DNA of 64,000 nucleotides from Sphingobium fontiphilum. Lineage in GTDB: Bacteria > Pseudomonadota > Alphaproteobacteria > Sphingomonadales > Sphingomonadaceae. A program made the translations under genes and the position numbers. Below, in pieces: positions 30,510 through 40,259 of the stretch; the stretch's first letter is position 1, and each line of letters starts with the position of its first letter. The notes under the pieces were generated by a model. It did not search any database, had not been told where the DNA came from, and saw only the letters and a program-made list of their open reading frames with translations. The stretch covers positions 620,001-684,000 of the forward strand of contig NZ_JACIEB010000001.1 in NCBI RefSeq assembly GCF_014196635.1. The letters are read 5' to 3'.

Positions 30510-30528
30510 CCGGAACCCGCCGCCCTTC
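30488..30528. terminator. Stem-loop between convergent pyrC' and SPOR genes
   Basis: GAAGGGCGGC (30488-30497) pairs with GCCGCCCTTC (30519-30528). The left arm lies in the last codons of pyrC' and the loop covers the stop codon. No T tract follows closely, so it may act as an mRNA 3' end stabiliser or a weak terminator for both directions. Confidence 0.5.
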
Positions 30529-30549
30529 GCTCTCCAAAATCGTCGCGGT

Positions 30550-31899
30550 TCAGCGCGAAGCGAATTGGCGACCCTTGGTCGCCAGCGCCCAGCGTTGCGG
30601 CGTGGCGCCCGGCGCGCCTTCCCGCACGAAGCACTGGCCCTTCTGAGCCTTGATCGCGCGGCACATGGCCATCGCGTCGTTGCGCGTCGCAAATCCGTTG
30701 ATCGCAACCCGGTGATAGGTTTTGCCGCCGACATTGGCCTGACTGGTCAGCACCGGAAAAGCGGCGATCGAACTGTTGACCGTCGCCATGCGGGTCCATT
30801 TTTCCTTGGCGATGGCGGCGCTGTCATATGCGCCCAACTGGACGACCCAGGCGCTGGCGCCATTGGTCACCGGCGTGAACATCGCCACCTTCTGCATCTT
30901 CGCGGCGGGCGCGGCCTTTGCCATCACGGCTTTAGCCGGTTTGGCGGCGGCGGGCTTGGGCGTGCTTTTGTCCTCCACAACGAAGTCGGCGACGCGCACC
31001 GGCTTGGCCGCGACCGGCGCAGGCTCAGCCGCTGGGACCGGCACGGTCTCGACTGCCGCGACGGCGACCGGGGCTTCGGGTGCGGCCTCGACGACCGGCG
31101 GCGCATCGGCGGCGGCGTCAGCCATCATCGTCTGCGCGGCATCGGCGGGTGCTTCAGGCGCCAGCGCCAGGCGCACCGGCAGCCCCGCATCAGCCGCGTT
31201 CAGCGTCACCCCCATCAGCGCGGCGACGCGCTGCGCGCCCATCGATGGTTCGGCCATCATCGCCCATTGCGACACGCGCTGGGCGGCGGCGAGTGGTTCC
31301 AGATCCTCACCCGCCATCACGCGGCTATCCTTCCAACGACCGGCCAGCGCATAGGCATAGGCGAGGTTCTGGCGCGTGCGGGCATTGGCCGAAGGATCGT
31401 GGATCGCTTCGGACAAAACGCGCACGCCCTCCGCCGCGTCGCCGGCCATCGCCATCGCCAGACCATAATCGGCGGCAGGCAGCGTCGCGGCATTATCGGC
31501 CAGCAGGCGACGGGCCTCATCATTCCTGCCAAGCCCAACCTTCACCAGCGCCAGGCTGATGACGGTGCGCGGATCGCTATTGCCCAGCGCCATGGCGTCG
31601 CCCAGCGCGGTTTCCGCCGAAACGAAACGGCCATTGGCGACATAGGCGCGGCCCAGAAGCTGGCGATAGGTCGCGTTGCGCGGCGAAGCCGCTACAGCGC
31701 CCTCGGCAGCCTCCAGCGCACGAACGAAATCCCTTTCGGCCAGCGCCTTTTCCGTGATGGCGGCCAGTTTGTCGCCGCTTTCCTTTTCCTTCACGACCTT
31801 GGCCGAAGGGCGCCAGAAGGCCGCGCCGCCACAGCCGACCATCGTGGTCGCCACCAGCAGCGAAGAGAGCGCCGCTTTACCGAAAGTGTTGCGTTTCAT
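30550..31899 (-). CDS. TPR lipoprotein with C-terminal SPOR domain
   Basis: 449 residues. The N-terminal signal has a lipobox-like MVGC near residue 22. Four or so TPR units follow (residues 45-200), then an Ala/Pro/Val-rich linker (240-350) and a SPOR domain at about 355-430 (AWVVQLGAYDSAAIAKEKW...TYHRVAING). SPOR domains bind denuded septal peptidoglycan, so this is probably an outer-membrane lipoprotein at division sites. It is 19 nt downstream of the ribbon-helix-helix gene. The start at 31899 is chosen over an in-frame GTG at 31911. Confidence 0.85.
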   Translation of the reverse strand: MKRNTFGKAALSSLLVATTMVGCGGAAFWRPSAKVVKEKESGDKLAAITEKALAERDFVRALEAAEGAVAASPRNATYRQLLGRAYVANGRFVSAETALGDAMALGNSDPRTVISLALVKVGLGRNDEARRLLADNAATLPAADYGLAMAMAGDAAEGVRVLSEAIHDPSANARTRQNLAYAYALAGRWKDSRVMAGEDLEPLAAAQRVSQWAMMAEPSMGAQRVAALMGVTLNAADAGLPVRLALAPEAPADAAQTMMADAAADAPPVVEAAPEAPVAVAAVETVPVPAAEPAPVAAKPVRVADFVVEDKSTPKPAAAKPAKAVMAKAAPAAKMQKVAMFTPVTNGASAWVVQLGAYDSAAIAKEKWTRMATVNSSIAAFPVLTSQANVGGKTYHRVAINGFATRNDAMAMCRAIKAQKGQCFVREGAPGATPQRWALATKGRQFASR

Positions 31900-31918
31900 C
31901 TGCCTGTCCACCCTTATG

Positions 31919-32494
31919 TCAATCCAACGTCGCCGCGCGCGGCGGCACCTGTCCGGCCAACCGGTCGATATCCGGCTGGCTTGCGAGAAATGCGTCGAGA
32001 GCCTGGGTCACCATCTGCTGGGCAGATTGGCCCAGAACAGCGCAGGCAAGGCGCAATTTCAAATGACGCTCCGCATCGAGGCGCAGCGTGAATGCGGCCT
32101 TACGCGACGCCGCCCTGGGCTTCGCGCGGTGTTTCGCAGGGGCCACCGGCGCGGGGTCAGCGACCACCGGTTCGGCGGCGACGCGCTCGGCCAATTCCTC
32201 GCGCTCGACGATCACGGCAGGAATCGGGGCTTGAGCCAGGGTGTCCGCCTCCACCGGCAAAGGCGCTGGAGCGGCCTGAACCGCCATGGGCGTCAGCCCC
32301 ATGGGCGCGCGCTGATCCGCCACCGGCGGCGCCACGTCGTGGCCCATATCGTTCCAGCCCAGATCGTCCTGCACGGCGCGACCGAAACCGCCGCCAAAGC
32401 CCGCGATCGACTGACGCCGCATCGCCGGCTGGGCCGCGCCCTTGCGCGCCAGAAGGCCCGAAGTCAGGGAAGCCAGGGGTTTGGGATCGGCCAT
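31919..32494 (-). CDS. Putative ribbon-helix-helix partner of ParA
   Basis: 191 residues. The middle is low-complexity (Pro/Ala/Val), while the C-terminal 50 residues (AFTLRLDAERHLKLRLACAV..SAQQMVTQALDAFL) look like a ribbon-helix-helix DNA-binding unit. It follows the ParA gene by 14 nt and precedes the SPOR lipoprotein by 19 nt. The start is at 32494, behind GGGGGAGA; the open frame runs 47 codons further without support. The ParA-then-RHH order resembles type Ib partition pairs (ParA/ParG), but the fold call is by eye. Confidence 0.6.
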   Translation of the reverse strand: MADPKPLASLTSGLLARKGAAQPAMRRQSIAGFGGGFGRAVQDDLGWNDMGHDVAPPVADQRAPMGLTPMAVQAAPAPLPVEADTLAQAPIPAVIVEREELAERVAAEPVVADPAPVAPAKHRAKPRAASRKAAFTLRLDAERHLKLRLACAVLGQSAQQMVTQALDAFLASQPDIDRLAGQVPPRAATLD

Positions 32495-32508
32495 TGCGCG
32501 TCTCCCCC

Positions 32509-33222
32509 TTACTGGCTCACGACACGGCGGCCAAAGCCGCCCATGGGTCGACCCGCGCTCGTTGTTCCTGCCTGCGGCACGGAAAATACGGTGCGGCGGA
32601 AATTCTTTTCCAGCCGGTCGTTGATATAGGTCCAAAGCTGCGCGACCTCGGCGGCGGACTTGCCATTGGGGTCGACCTCCATGACCGTGCGGCCGTCAAT
32701 CATCGACGCGGCGAAATCGGTGCGGTGGTGCAGCGTGACCGGCGCGACCGTGCCATGCTGCGACAGGGCGACCGCCGCTTCGGAGGTGATCCGCGCCTTG
32801 GGCGTGGCGGCGTTGACGACGAAGATCAACGGCTTGCCAGCGCGTTCGCACAGATCGACGGTGGCGCCCACGGCGCGCAGGTCATGCGGGCTGGGCCGGG
32901 TCGGCACGACGATCAGTTCGGCGACCGAAATGACGCTCTGAATGGCCATGGTGATGGCGGGCGGCGTATCGATGACGGCCAACTTGAACCCCTGGCTGCG
33001 CAATATCTCAAGGTCGGCGGCCAGCCGCGCGACGGTCGTCTGGGCAAAGGCGGGATATTCGGCCTCGCGCTCGTTCCACCAGTCGGCCAGCGATCCTTGC
33101 GGATCGATGTCGATCAGGACGACCGGCCCCGCGCCCGCGATCTGCGCCTGCACGGCCAGATGTCCGGACAGGGTCGTCTTGCCCGACCCCCCTTTTTGCG
33201 ATGCCAGTGCCAGTACGCGCAC
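32509..33222 (-). CDS. parA: ParA-family ATPase
   Basis: 237 residues. Deviant Walker A KGGSGKTT at residues 10-17 (with the signature Lys), Walker A' DIDPQGS and Walker B VIDTPP are all visible. It lacks the N-terminal HTH domain of larger ParA proteins, so it is the short class used for plasmid type Ib partition and for positioning of protein clusters. The start is GTG 33222 with GGGGGG about 7 nt upstream. No parB is nearby; the partner is probably the RHH protein 14 nt downstream. It is likely a second, non-chromosome-segregation ParA. Confidence 0.85.
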   Translation of the reverse strand: MRVLALASQKGGSGKTTLSGHLAVQAQIAGAGPVVLIDIDPQGSLADWWNEREAEYPAFAQTTVARLAADLEILRSQGFKLAVIDTPPAITMAIQSVISVAELIVVPTRPSPHDLRAVGATVDLCERAGKPLIFVVNAATPKARITSEAAVALSQHGTVAPVTLHHRTDFAASMIDGRTVMEVDPNGKSAAEVAQLWTYINDRLEKNFRRTVFSVPQAGTTSAGRPMGGFGRRVVSQ

Positions 33223-33277
33223 GCAAATCCCCCCAGGAAAAAAGCTAATCCAGGCGGAAATGCCACGGTTGCGCCTA

Positions 33278-33289
33278 AAAATTGGTTAA
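33278..33289 (-). promoter_or_regulatory. CtrA-like site upstream of parA
   Basis: Reading on the minus strand, TTAACCAATTTT lies 56-67 nt before the parA start. The same 12 bases occur before ftsB (54155-54166). TTAACC is the CtrA half-site core in alphaproteobacteria, so cell-cycle control by CtrA is plausible but untested. Confidence 0.4.
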
Positions 33290-33368
33290 CCTGGGCGGAA
33301 GTTTGCTTGATAAATCGTCAACAGGGTTAATCCCATGGCCACCATCATGCGCCGGTGATAATCGCGGG

Positions 33369-33376
33369 TTAACCAT
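33369..33376 (+). promoter_or_regulatory. CtrA-like half-site upstream of the Sel1-SPOR gene
   Basis: TTAACCAT, 50 nt before the start of the gene at 33426, matches the half-site reported for CtrA in several alphaproteobacteria. Together with the site at 33278, each of the two divergent genes has its own copy. Confidence 0.4.
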
Positions 33377-33425
33377 ATTGCGCTTTTAAGGGCCCATCCT
33401 TCGGATCAATTCGGGAGCCATTGAT

Positions 33426-34463
33426 ATGTTGAAGCCTGTTGCATTGGGGATAACGGCCGGGCTGATGTTCGCTGCCATGCCCGCCATCGCCGATGTCAAG
33501 GCGGGCGTCGACGCCTGGCAACAGGGCGATTACGCCCGGGCCATCAGCGAATGGCGTCCATTGGCGGAAAGGGGCGACGCCGACGCGCAGTTCAACATGG
33601 GTCAGGCCGCAAAGCTCGGCCGGGGCGTTCCCGCCGACATGAACGCCGCCATCGACTGGTATCGAAAGGCGGCGGCGCAGGGGCACACGCGGGCGGAGGA
33701 CAATCTGGGCCTGCTGATGTTCCAGCAGGGCGACCGGGCAGGCGCCATGCCCTATCTTCAGCGCGCCGCCGCACGGGGGGAACCGCGCGCGCAATATGTC
33801 GTGGGCACGGCCCTGTTCAATGGCGACCTGCTGCCCAAGGATTGGGTGCGCGCCTATGCCTTCATGACCCGCGCCGCAACGTCCAGCCTGGCGCAGGCGA
33901 CAACCAGCCTGCAACAGATGGACAAATATGTCCCCGACGATCAGCGCAAGCAGGGCCTTGCACTGGCGTCTTCGATGGAACAGGGCGCCGCGCCCGCCAT
34001 GGCATCCGCCCCTGCCCAGCCCGCCCGCGTCGCCGTGGGGCCTTCCACAATCCGCACGACCGAATTGCCGCCGTCCGACATCGGACGTCCGGCGCCAGAG
34101 CGTTCGCCGCTACCCGAAAAGGTGCCGCCCGCCGCCGTGCTGGCGCCCAAGCAGACGCCCGCAAAGCCGACTCCGCCCAAGGCCGCGCCAAAGCCCGTCG
34201 TCGCGGCGTCCGCACCCGCGCCGTCGGCATCGGGCGGCTGGCGCGTTCAGCTCGGCGCCTTCTCGGCCGATGGCAATGCGCGCAGCCTCTGGGGCCAGTT
34301 GACCGGCAAGGTCAAGGGATTGTCCGCCTACCAGCCCTATCTGGTGAAGAGCGGCGCGATAACCCGTCTTCAGGCCGGGCCGCTGGGCAGTTCCGTCGAC
34401 GCCGCCCGCCTGTGCGCCAGCGTCAAGGCTGCCGGGGCCGACTGCATCCCCAAGAAGATGTAA
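33426..34463 (+). CDS. Sel1/TPR-repeat protein with C-terminal SPOR domain
   Basis: 345 residues. Signal peptide (1-22), Sel1-type repeats (about residues 35-155: RGVPADMNAAIDWYRKAAAQGH and similar), a Pro/Ala/Lys linker and a SPOR domain (about 270-340: GWRVQLGAFSADGNARSLW). The combination recalls periplasmic divisome or pole-associated proteins that bind peptidoglycan and partner proteins. It is divergent from parA across 203 nt and has GGGAG before the ATG. Together with the lipoprotein at 30550, this places two SPOR proteins around the ParA pair. Confidence 0.8.
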   Translation: MLKPVALGITAGLMFAAMPAIADVKAGVDAWQQGDYARAISEWRPLAERGDADAQFNMGQAAKLGRGVPADMNAAIDWYRKAAAQGHTRAEDNLGLLMFQQGDRAGAMPYLQRAAARGEPRAQYVVGTALFNGDLLPKDWVRAYAFMTRAATSSLAQATTSLQQMDKYVPDDQRKQGLALASSMEQGAAPAMASAPAQPARVAVGPSTIRTTELPPSDIGRPAPERSPLPEKVPPAAVLAPKQTPAKPTPPKAAPKPVVAASAPAPSASGGWRVQLGAFSADGNARSLWGQLTGKVKGLSAYQPYLVKSGAITRLQAGPLGSSVDAARLCASVKAAGADCIPKKM

Positions 34464-34491
34464 CGACCCTGCCCAAAATGCGGGCGAAGCA

Positions 34492-35370
34492 TCAACCTCG
34501 CGACCACTCCTTCGACGCAATGCCCTGAGCATAGAGCAGCGCCGACAGGTCGCCATGGACGATTTCGGCATGGGCGGCGGCGCGGGTTTTGGGCTTGGCG
34601 TGGTAAGCGACGCCCAGCCCCGCGCCCTCGATCATCGGAATGTCGTTGGCGCCGTCGCCAACCGCCATGGTCAGCGCCCGGTCGATGCCCGACGCGATCG
34701 CGCCCTCCAGCTCCGCGCGCTTGCGCGCGGCGTCGACAATCGGCCTCGTTACCGTGCCCAGCAGGGCGCCGTCGGCAATTTCCAGCACATTGGCGACCGC
34801 CGCGTCGAAACCGATTTCTTCCGCCACCGGGCCGGTGAACCGCGTAAAGCCGCCCGACACCAGCAAAGTACGCGCGCCCCGCGCCTTCATCGTGCGGACC
34901 AGCGCCTTCGCGCCCGGCATGATGACGACGCGCTCTTCCCGGCACTGGTCAATGGCGCTGTCGGGCAGGCCCTTGAGCAGCGCGACCCGGCCATGCAGCG
35001 CCCCTTCGAAATCCAGCTCGCCGCGCATAGCCCGCTCGGTAATCTCGGCAATCTGCGGCTTGATCCCCGCATAGTCGGCCAGTTCGTCGATACATTCCAC
35101 AGTAATCATGGTGGAATCCATGTCCGCGATCAGCAGCTTCTTTTCGCGACCCCCCACCGGCTGGACGACCACATCGACCTTGTCGCCCACATCCGTCAGC
35201 GCCGCGCGCGCCGCCACAGGATCATTGGCGAAAAACAGGTCCGCCGCCTTGCCCTCATCCAGCCATAACGCGTCGCCCGGCGCGCAGCCCGCCTCGCGCA
35301 GGCGATCGGCGGCCAGCGCAATATCCCCCTGCCCCATCGAGGCGCTTGCCACTAAGGTCGCGACGAACAT
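34492..35370 (-). CDS. serB: Phosphoserine phosphatase
   Basis: 292 residues, HAD superfamily. An N-terminal ACT-like region (1-75) precedes the catalytic motif DMDST near residue 83, motif II SGGF near 180, and motifs III/IV in [11 protein letters not shown]. It hydrolyses phosphoserine, the last step of serine synthesis. CAGGAG lies about 8 nt before the ATG at 35370, well inside the miaA coding region. Its ATG overlaps the ATG of the divergent miaA by two bases. The open frame extends 42 codons further, but the domain start, ribosome site and length favour 35370. Confidence 0.92.
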   Translation of the reverse strand: MFVATLVASASMGQGDIALAADRLREAGCAPGDALWLDEGKAADLFFANDPVAARAALTDVGDKVDVVVQPVGGREKKLLIADMDSTMITVECIDELADYAGIKPQIAEITERAMRGELDFEGALHGRVALLKGLPDSAIDQCREERVVIMPGAKALVRTMKARGARTLLVSGGFTRFTGPVAEEIGFDAAVANVLEIADGALLGTVTRPIVDAARKRAELEGAIASGIDRALTMAVGDGANDIPMIEGAGLGVAYHAKPKTRAAAHAEIVHGDLSALLYAQGIASKEWSRG

Positions 35371-36313
35371 GAGCACTCCTGAAACCAGATCGGGCGAATC
35401 CCGCCCACGGGTCGCGCTTATTGCCGGGCCGACCGCCAGCGGCAAGAGCGCCCTTGCGCTGCGCCTTGCCGAAATCACCGACGGCATCGTCATCAATGCC
35501 GATGCGAGCCAGGTCTATGCCGACCTTTCGATCCTGTCCGCCCGTCCCCCGGCCGAGGATCTGGCCCGCGCGCCGCATCGGCTTTATGGGCATATCGACG
35601 CGGCGGAGGTCTGCACGGCGGCGCGCTGGGCCGCCGAAGCGCGGGCCGAGATCGACGACGCCCATGCGCAGGGGCGCCTGCCCATACTTGCCGGCGGCAC
35701 CGGCCTTTATATCCGCACCCTGCTCGACGGCATCGCCCCGGTGCCCGACATCGATCCCGACATTCGCGCACAAGTCCGCGCCATGCCTGTGGCGCTGGCC
35801 CATGCCGCCCTCTCGCAGGAAGACCCGGCCGCCGCCGCGCGCCTGGCTCCAGCCGACACCACCCGCGTCGCTCGCGCGCTGGAGGTCGTGCGTTCAACCG
35901 GCAAGCCCCTGGCGCATTGGCAGGCGCACAAGGCCGGGGGCATCGCTGACCGCATCACGCTCAGCCCGCTCATCCTGCTGCCGCCGCGCGACTGGCTGAT
36001 CGAACGGTGCGACCGGCGCTTTGGCCTGATGATCGAACAGGGCGCCGTGGCAGAAGTGGAGGCCCTGCTCGCCCGCAACCTCTCGCCTGAACTGCCCGCC
36101 ATGCGCGCCATCGGCGTCCGGGAGATCGCGGCGTGGATCGACGGCCGAATGGACCGCGAAACCATGATGGAACGCGGCCGCATCGCCACCCGCCAATATG
36201 CCAAACGGCAATATACCTGGTTCGCGCATCAGCCGCCCGCCAGTTGGCCACGCCATAGCGCGAGCATCCATGACAAAAATATCGATTTAATTGCAATAAA
36301 ATTACAACATTAG
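35369..36313 (+). CDS. miaA: tRNA dimethylallyltransferase
   Basis: 314 residues. It adds an isopentenyl group to A37 of tRNAs reading UNN codons. P-loop [11 protein letters not shown] near residue 20, [11 protein letters not shown] (substrate motif), GGTGLYIR, and the C-terminal [11 protein letters not shown] are all family signatures. It begins at the ATG overlapping that of the divergent serB; AAGG lies about 11 nt upstream. The preceding 87 codons in frame are antisense to serB and were not used. The end is rich in AT (about 36260-36310), unusual for this genome. Confidence 0.93.
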   Translation: MSTPETRSGESRPRVALIAGPTASGKSALALRLAEITDGIVINADASQVYADLSILSARPPAEDLARAPHRLYGHIDAAEVCTAARWAAEARAEIDDAHAQGRLPILAGGTGLYIRTLLDGIAPVPDIDPDIRAQVRAMPVALAHAALSQEDPAAAARLAPADTTRVARALEVVRSTGKPLAHWQAHKAGGIADRITLSPLILLPPRDWLIERCDRRFGLMIEQGAVAEVEALLARNLSPELPAMRAIGVREIAAWIDGRMDRETMMERGRIATRQYAKRQYTWFAHQPPASWPRHSASIHDKNIDLIAIKLQH

Positions 36314-36414
36314 CGGTTGACTAGCCATTTTATAACCAATAGAGGGCAGCGCCTTGCCAATGCGTTTCCACTGACGCAAAGGCGCGCTTTATGTTTTGAT
36401 GGAAGGACGGATCG

Positions 36415-38166
36415 GTGGCCGAAAAGAGCGGCGCGGACATATTGGTCGAATGCCTGATGGACCTGGGCGTCGATGTCGTGTTCGGCTATCCGGGCGGCGC
36501 GGTGCTGCCCATTTACGACGCGCTCTATAATCACCCGAAGATCAAGCATGTGCTGGTCCGCCACGAACAGGGCGCGACCCACATGGCGGAAGGCTATGCC
36601 CGTTCGACCGGCAAGCCCGGCGTCGTTCTGGTGACCTCCGGCCCCGGCGCGACCAATGCCGTCACCGGCATTACCGACGCGCTGATGGATTCCATCCCCA
36701 TGGTCGTCATCACGGGTCAGGTCGCCACCCAACTGATCGGGACCGACGCATTCCAGGAAGCCGACACCATCGGCATCACCCGCCACTGCACCAAGCATAA
36801 TTATCTGGTGAAGGATCCGGGCAAGCTGGCCAACGTCATTCACGAGGCGTTTCATATCGCCACCACCGGCCGCCCCGGCCCGGTACTGGTCGACATTCCC
36901 AAGAATGTTCAGGTTGCGACCGCCCCCTATAGACGGCCCGCCGCCATCGCCCATGCCAGCTATCGCCCGCAGATCGACGCCGATCCCGTCGCCATCGAAA
37001 CGGCGGTCGAAATGCTCGCTGCGGCGGAACGCCCGATCATCTATTCGGGCGGCGGCGTCATCAATTCCGGGCCGGAAGCCACACGCCTGCTGCGCGAACT
37101 GGCGGACATCACCGGCGCGCCCGTCACCTCGACCCTGATGGGCCTGGGCGCCTTCCCTGCGTCCTCGCCGCAATGGTTGGGGATGCTGGGGATGCACGGC
37201 ACCTATGAATCCAACTGGGCGATGAACAAGGCGGACCTGATCCTGTGCGTCGGCGCGCGCTTCGACGACCGCGTCACCGGTCGCCTGGACGCTTTCGCCC
37301 CCAACAGCCGCAAGATCCATATCGACATCGACCGCAGCTCGATCAACAAGACGGTCGAGGTCGACTTGGCCCTGGTCGCCGACGTCGCCAGCGCCCTGTC
37401 CGACATCATCGCCCTTTGGAACAAGCGCGGCCATGAGAAAGCGGACCTCGCCGAATGGTGGGCGCGCATCGACGGCTGGCGCGCGCGCCGCTCTCTGGAT
37501 TATCCCGAAAATGGCGCGGAGATCATGCCGCAACGCGCCATCGCCGATCTTTATTCGGCGACCAAAGCGACCGGCAAGGACGTCATCATCACCACCGAAG
37601 TCGGCCAGCACCAGATGTGGGCGGCCCAGCATTTCGGCTTTGACGGTCCGAACAAGTGGCTGACCTCCGGCGGCCTTGGCACCATGGGCTATGGCTTCCC
37701 CGCCGCCATCGGCGCGCAGATGGGCAATCCCGACAGTCTGGTCATCTGCATCGCGGGCGACGCCTCGATCCAGATGAACATTCAGGAAATGGGCACCGCC
37801 AGCCAATATCGCCTGCCCGTGAAGATCTTCATCCTGAACAATGAATATATGGGCATGGTCCGCCAGTGGCAGGAACTGACCTATGAAAGCCGTTATTCCA
37901 ACAGCTATTCGGACAGCCTGCCCGACTTCGTGAAGCTGGGCGAAGCCTATGGCTGGACCGGTATTCGCATCGAAGGGCCGCAGGAACTGGAAGCGGGCAT
38001 CCGGCAGATGATCGACACGCCGGGGCCGGTGATCGTCGATTGCCGCGTGGCGAAGCTGTCCAACTGTTTCCCGATGATTCCGTCGGGCGCGGCGCACACC
38101 GACATGCTGCTCGACCCCAGTCAGGTCGAAGGCACGCTGTCGGACGAGGCCAAGGCGCTGGTGTAA
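36415..38166 (+). CDS. ilvB: Acetolactate synthase large subunit
   Basis: 583 residues, a ThDP-dependent enzyme making acetolactate or acetohydroxybutyrate for valine, leucine and isoleucine. The N-terminal VFGYPGGAVLPIYDAL contains the key region before the catalytic Glu of RHEQGATHMAEGYAR near residue 47. The ThDP motif is GDASIQMNIQEM near 450. The start is GTG 36415 with GGAAGGA about 8 nt upstream. It heads the ilvB-X-ilvN-ilvC operon. A weak TTGACT-17-TAGAGG promoter candidate lies at 36317-36345; no leader peptide is seen here. Confidence 0.95.
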   Translation: MAEKSGADILVECLMDLGVDVVFGYPGGAVLPIYDALYNHPKIKHVLVRHEQGATHMAEGYARSTGKPGVVLVTSGPGATNAVTGITDALMDSIPMVVITGQVATQLIGTDAFQEADTIGITRHCTKHNYLVKDPGKLANVIHEAFHIATTGRPGPVLVDIPKNVQVATAPYRRPAAIAHASYRPQIDADPVAIETAVEMLAAAERPIIYSGGGVINSGPEATRLLRELADITGAPVTSTLMGLGAFPASSPQWLGMLGMHGTYESNWAMNKADLILCVGARFDDRVTGRLDAFAPNSRKIHIDIDRSSINKTVEVDLALVADVASALSDIIALWNKRGHEKADLAEWWARIDGWRARRSLDYPENGAEIMPQRAIADLYSATKATGKDVIITTEVGQHQMWAAQHFGFDGPNKWLTSGGLGTMGYGFPAAIGAQMGNPDSLVICIAGDASIQMNIQEMGTASQYRLPVKIFILNNEYMGMVRQWQELTYESRYSNSYSDSLPDFVKLGEAYGWTGIRIEGPQELEAGIRQMIDTPGPVIVDCRVAKLSNCFPMIPSGAAHTDMLLDPSQVEGTLSDEAKALV

Positions 38167-38178
38167 GAGCAGAGAGCC

Positions 38179-38526
38179 GTGACCACCCACCTCAAACTGC
38201 GCATCCACGTCAGCGAGCCGTGGGATTTCGACCGGATCACCGGCAATGCGGAACTGACGGGGTGGACCACGGACCATGCCGACCCGGACAATGAAGAATG
38301 GGAAATCCATCTCGACCACAGTTTTGAATATCACGAACGGCCGGTGGCCCGGTTGCTGGCGGGGCCGCGTTATGTGGGCGAACATCTCGCCCGCATGTTC
38401 GACGCGGTCACCGGCCTGCCGGTCCGGCTGGCCTACAGACAGGACGGAACATGGCACTATGCCTTCATCGGCATGATCTCCGAACGCCACGAGAGCACCG
38501 AAGCGGAAAACGAAACGGGCATATGA
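38179..38526 (+). CDS. Unknown small protein between ilvB and ilvN
   Basis: 115 residues, no signal peptide or membrane segment. It starts at GTG 38179, 12 nt after ilvB, and overlaps ilvN by 4 nt (ATGA). The sequence is beta-rich and acidic, with aromatic strands (WDFDRITGNAELTGW, WEIHLDHSFEYHERP, TWHYAFIGM). No domain was recognised. Its position inside a strictly ordered biosynthetic operon, coupled to the regulatory subunit, makes an unrelated passenger less likely. It could be an accessory or assembly factor for acetolactate synthase, but that is only inference. Confidence 0.75.
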   Translation: MTTHLKLRIHVSEPWDFDRITGNAELTGWTTDHADPDNEEWEIHLDHSFEYHERPVARLLAGPRYVGEHLARMFDAVTGLPVRLAYRQDGTWHYAFIGMISERHESTEAENETGI

Positions 38527-39041
38527 TGCATATTCAGGAAGAACATAAGGAACGGCACGTCCTGTCGCTGACCGTCGCCAACGAAGCGGGCATCCTGGCG
38601 CGGATCGCCGGCATGTTCACCGCGCGCGGCTATAATATCGACAGCCTGACCGTGGCCGACATCACCGACGATCATGCGATCAGCCGCATCACCATCGTCA
38701 CCAGCGGCCCGCCCAAGGTGATCGACCAGATCATCGCTCAGTTGGACCGGCTGGTGCCCGTCCACAAGGTCACCGACCTGACCGACAACGGCCCCTATGT
38801 CGAACGGGAACTCGCGCTGGTGAAGGTTGCGGGCACGGGCGACGACCGGATCGAGGCGCTGCGCATCGCCGACGTTTTCCGCGCCAAGGTGGTCGACACG
38901 ACGATCGAAAGCTTCATCTTCGAACTGACCGGCCCGACCGAAAAGATCGACACCTTCGTCGGCCTGATGCGCCAACTGGGTCTGGTGGAGGTCGGCCGCA
39001 CCGGCGTCGTCGGCCTCATTCGCGGAAAAGAAGCCGTCTGA
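38523..39041 (+). CDS. ilvN: Acetolactate synthase small (regulatory) subunit
   Basis: 172 residues. It carries an N-terminal ACT domain (VLSLTVANEAGILARIAGMF, about 15-85) that binds valine and gives feedback control of the IlvB enzyme, then the ALS_ss_C domain with FIFELTGPTEKIDTFV. The length is typical of the ilvH/ilvN form in alphaproteobacteria. It starts in the stop of the unknown gene (ATGA). A GC-rich short hairpin lies in the 88 nt to ilvC. Confidence 0.95.
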   Translation: MMHIQEEHKERHVLSLTVANEAGILARIAGMFTARGYNIDSLTVADITDDHAISRITIVTSGPPKVIDQIIAQLDRLVPVHKVTDLTDNGPYVERELALVKVAGTGDDRIEALRIADVFRAKVVDTTIESFIFELTGPTEKIDTFVGLMRQLGLVEVGRTGVVGLIRGKEAV

Positions 39042-39093
39042 ACCGAACAACGCCGCCCGCCCGGCGGCGCCCATCATCATCCATATCATCTAA

Positions 39094-40149
<1,056 letters not shown>

Positions 40150-40158
40150 TCTCGCCTT

Positions 40159-40182
40159 GCCCCTCGCTCATTGGCGAGGGGC
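40159..40182. repeat. Hairpin behind ilvC
   Basis: GCCCCTCGC (40159-40167) pairs with GCGAGGGGC (40174-40182) around TCATTG. It has no T tract and stands 9 nt after the ilvC stop, just before the stronger terminator; it may protect the 3' end of the mRNA. Confidence 0.5.
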
Positions 40183-40193
40183 GATGGTCTGCA

Positions 40194-40235
40194 CAAAAAG
40201 GGGCGCCCCGCAAAGCTGCGAGGCGCCCCTTTTTG
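40194..40235. terminator. Strong bidirectional Rho-independent terminator
   Basis: CAAAAAGGGGCGCC (40194-40207) is a perfect inverted match of GGCGCCCCTTTTTG (40222-40235). T tracts flank the stem on each strand, so it can stop ilvC transcription from the left and the phosphatidyltransferase transcript from the right. Confidence 0.85.
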
Positions 40236-40259
40236 CAGGGCGCGGTTCAGAACGAAGGC

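Noticed and set aside
36317..36345. A sigma-70 promoter for ilvB (TTGACT, 17 nt, TAGAGG).
   Set aside because: The -10 match is only three of six; noted in the ilvB entry but not listed as a feature.
36310..38490. A 726-codon minus-strand ORF opposite ilvB.
   Set aside because: Antisense to a clear acetolactate synthase; no recognisable domain.
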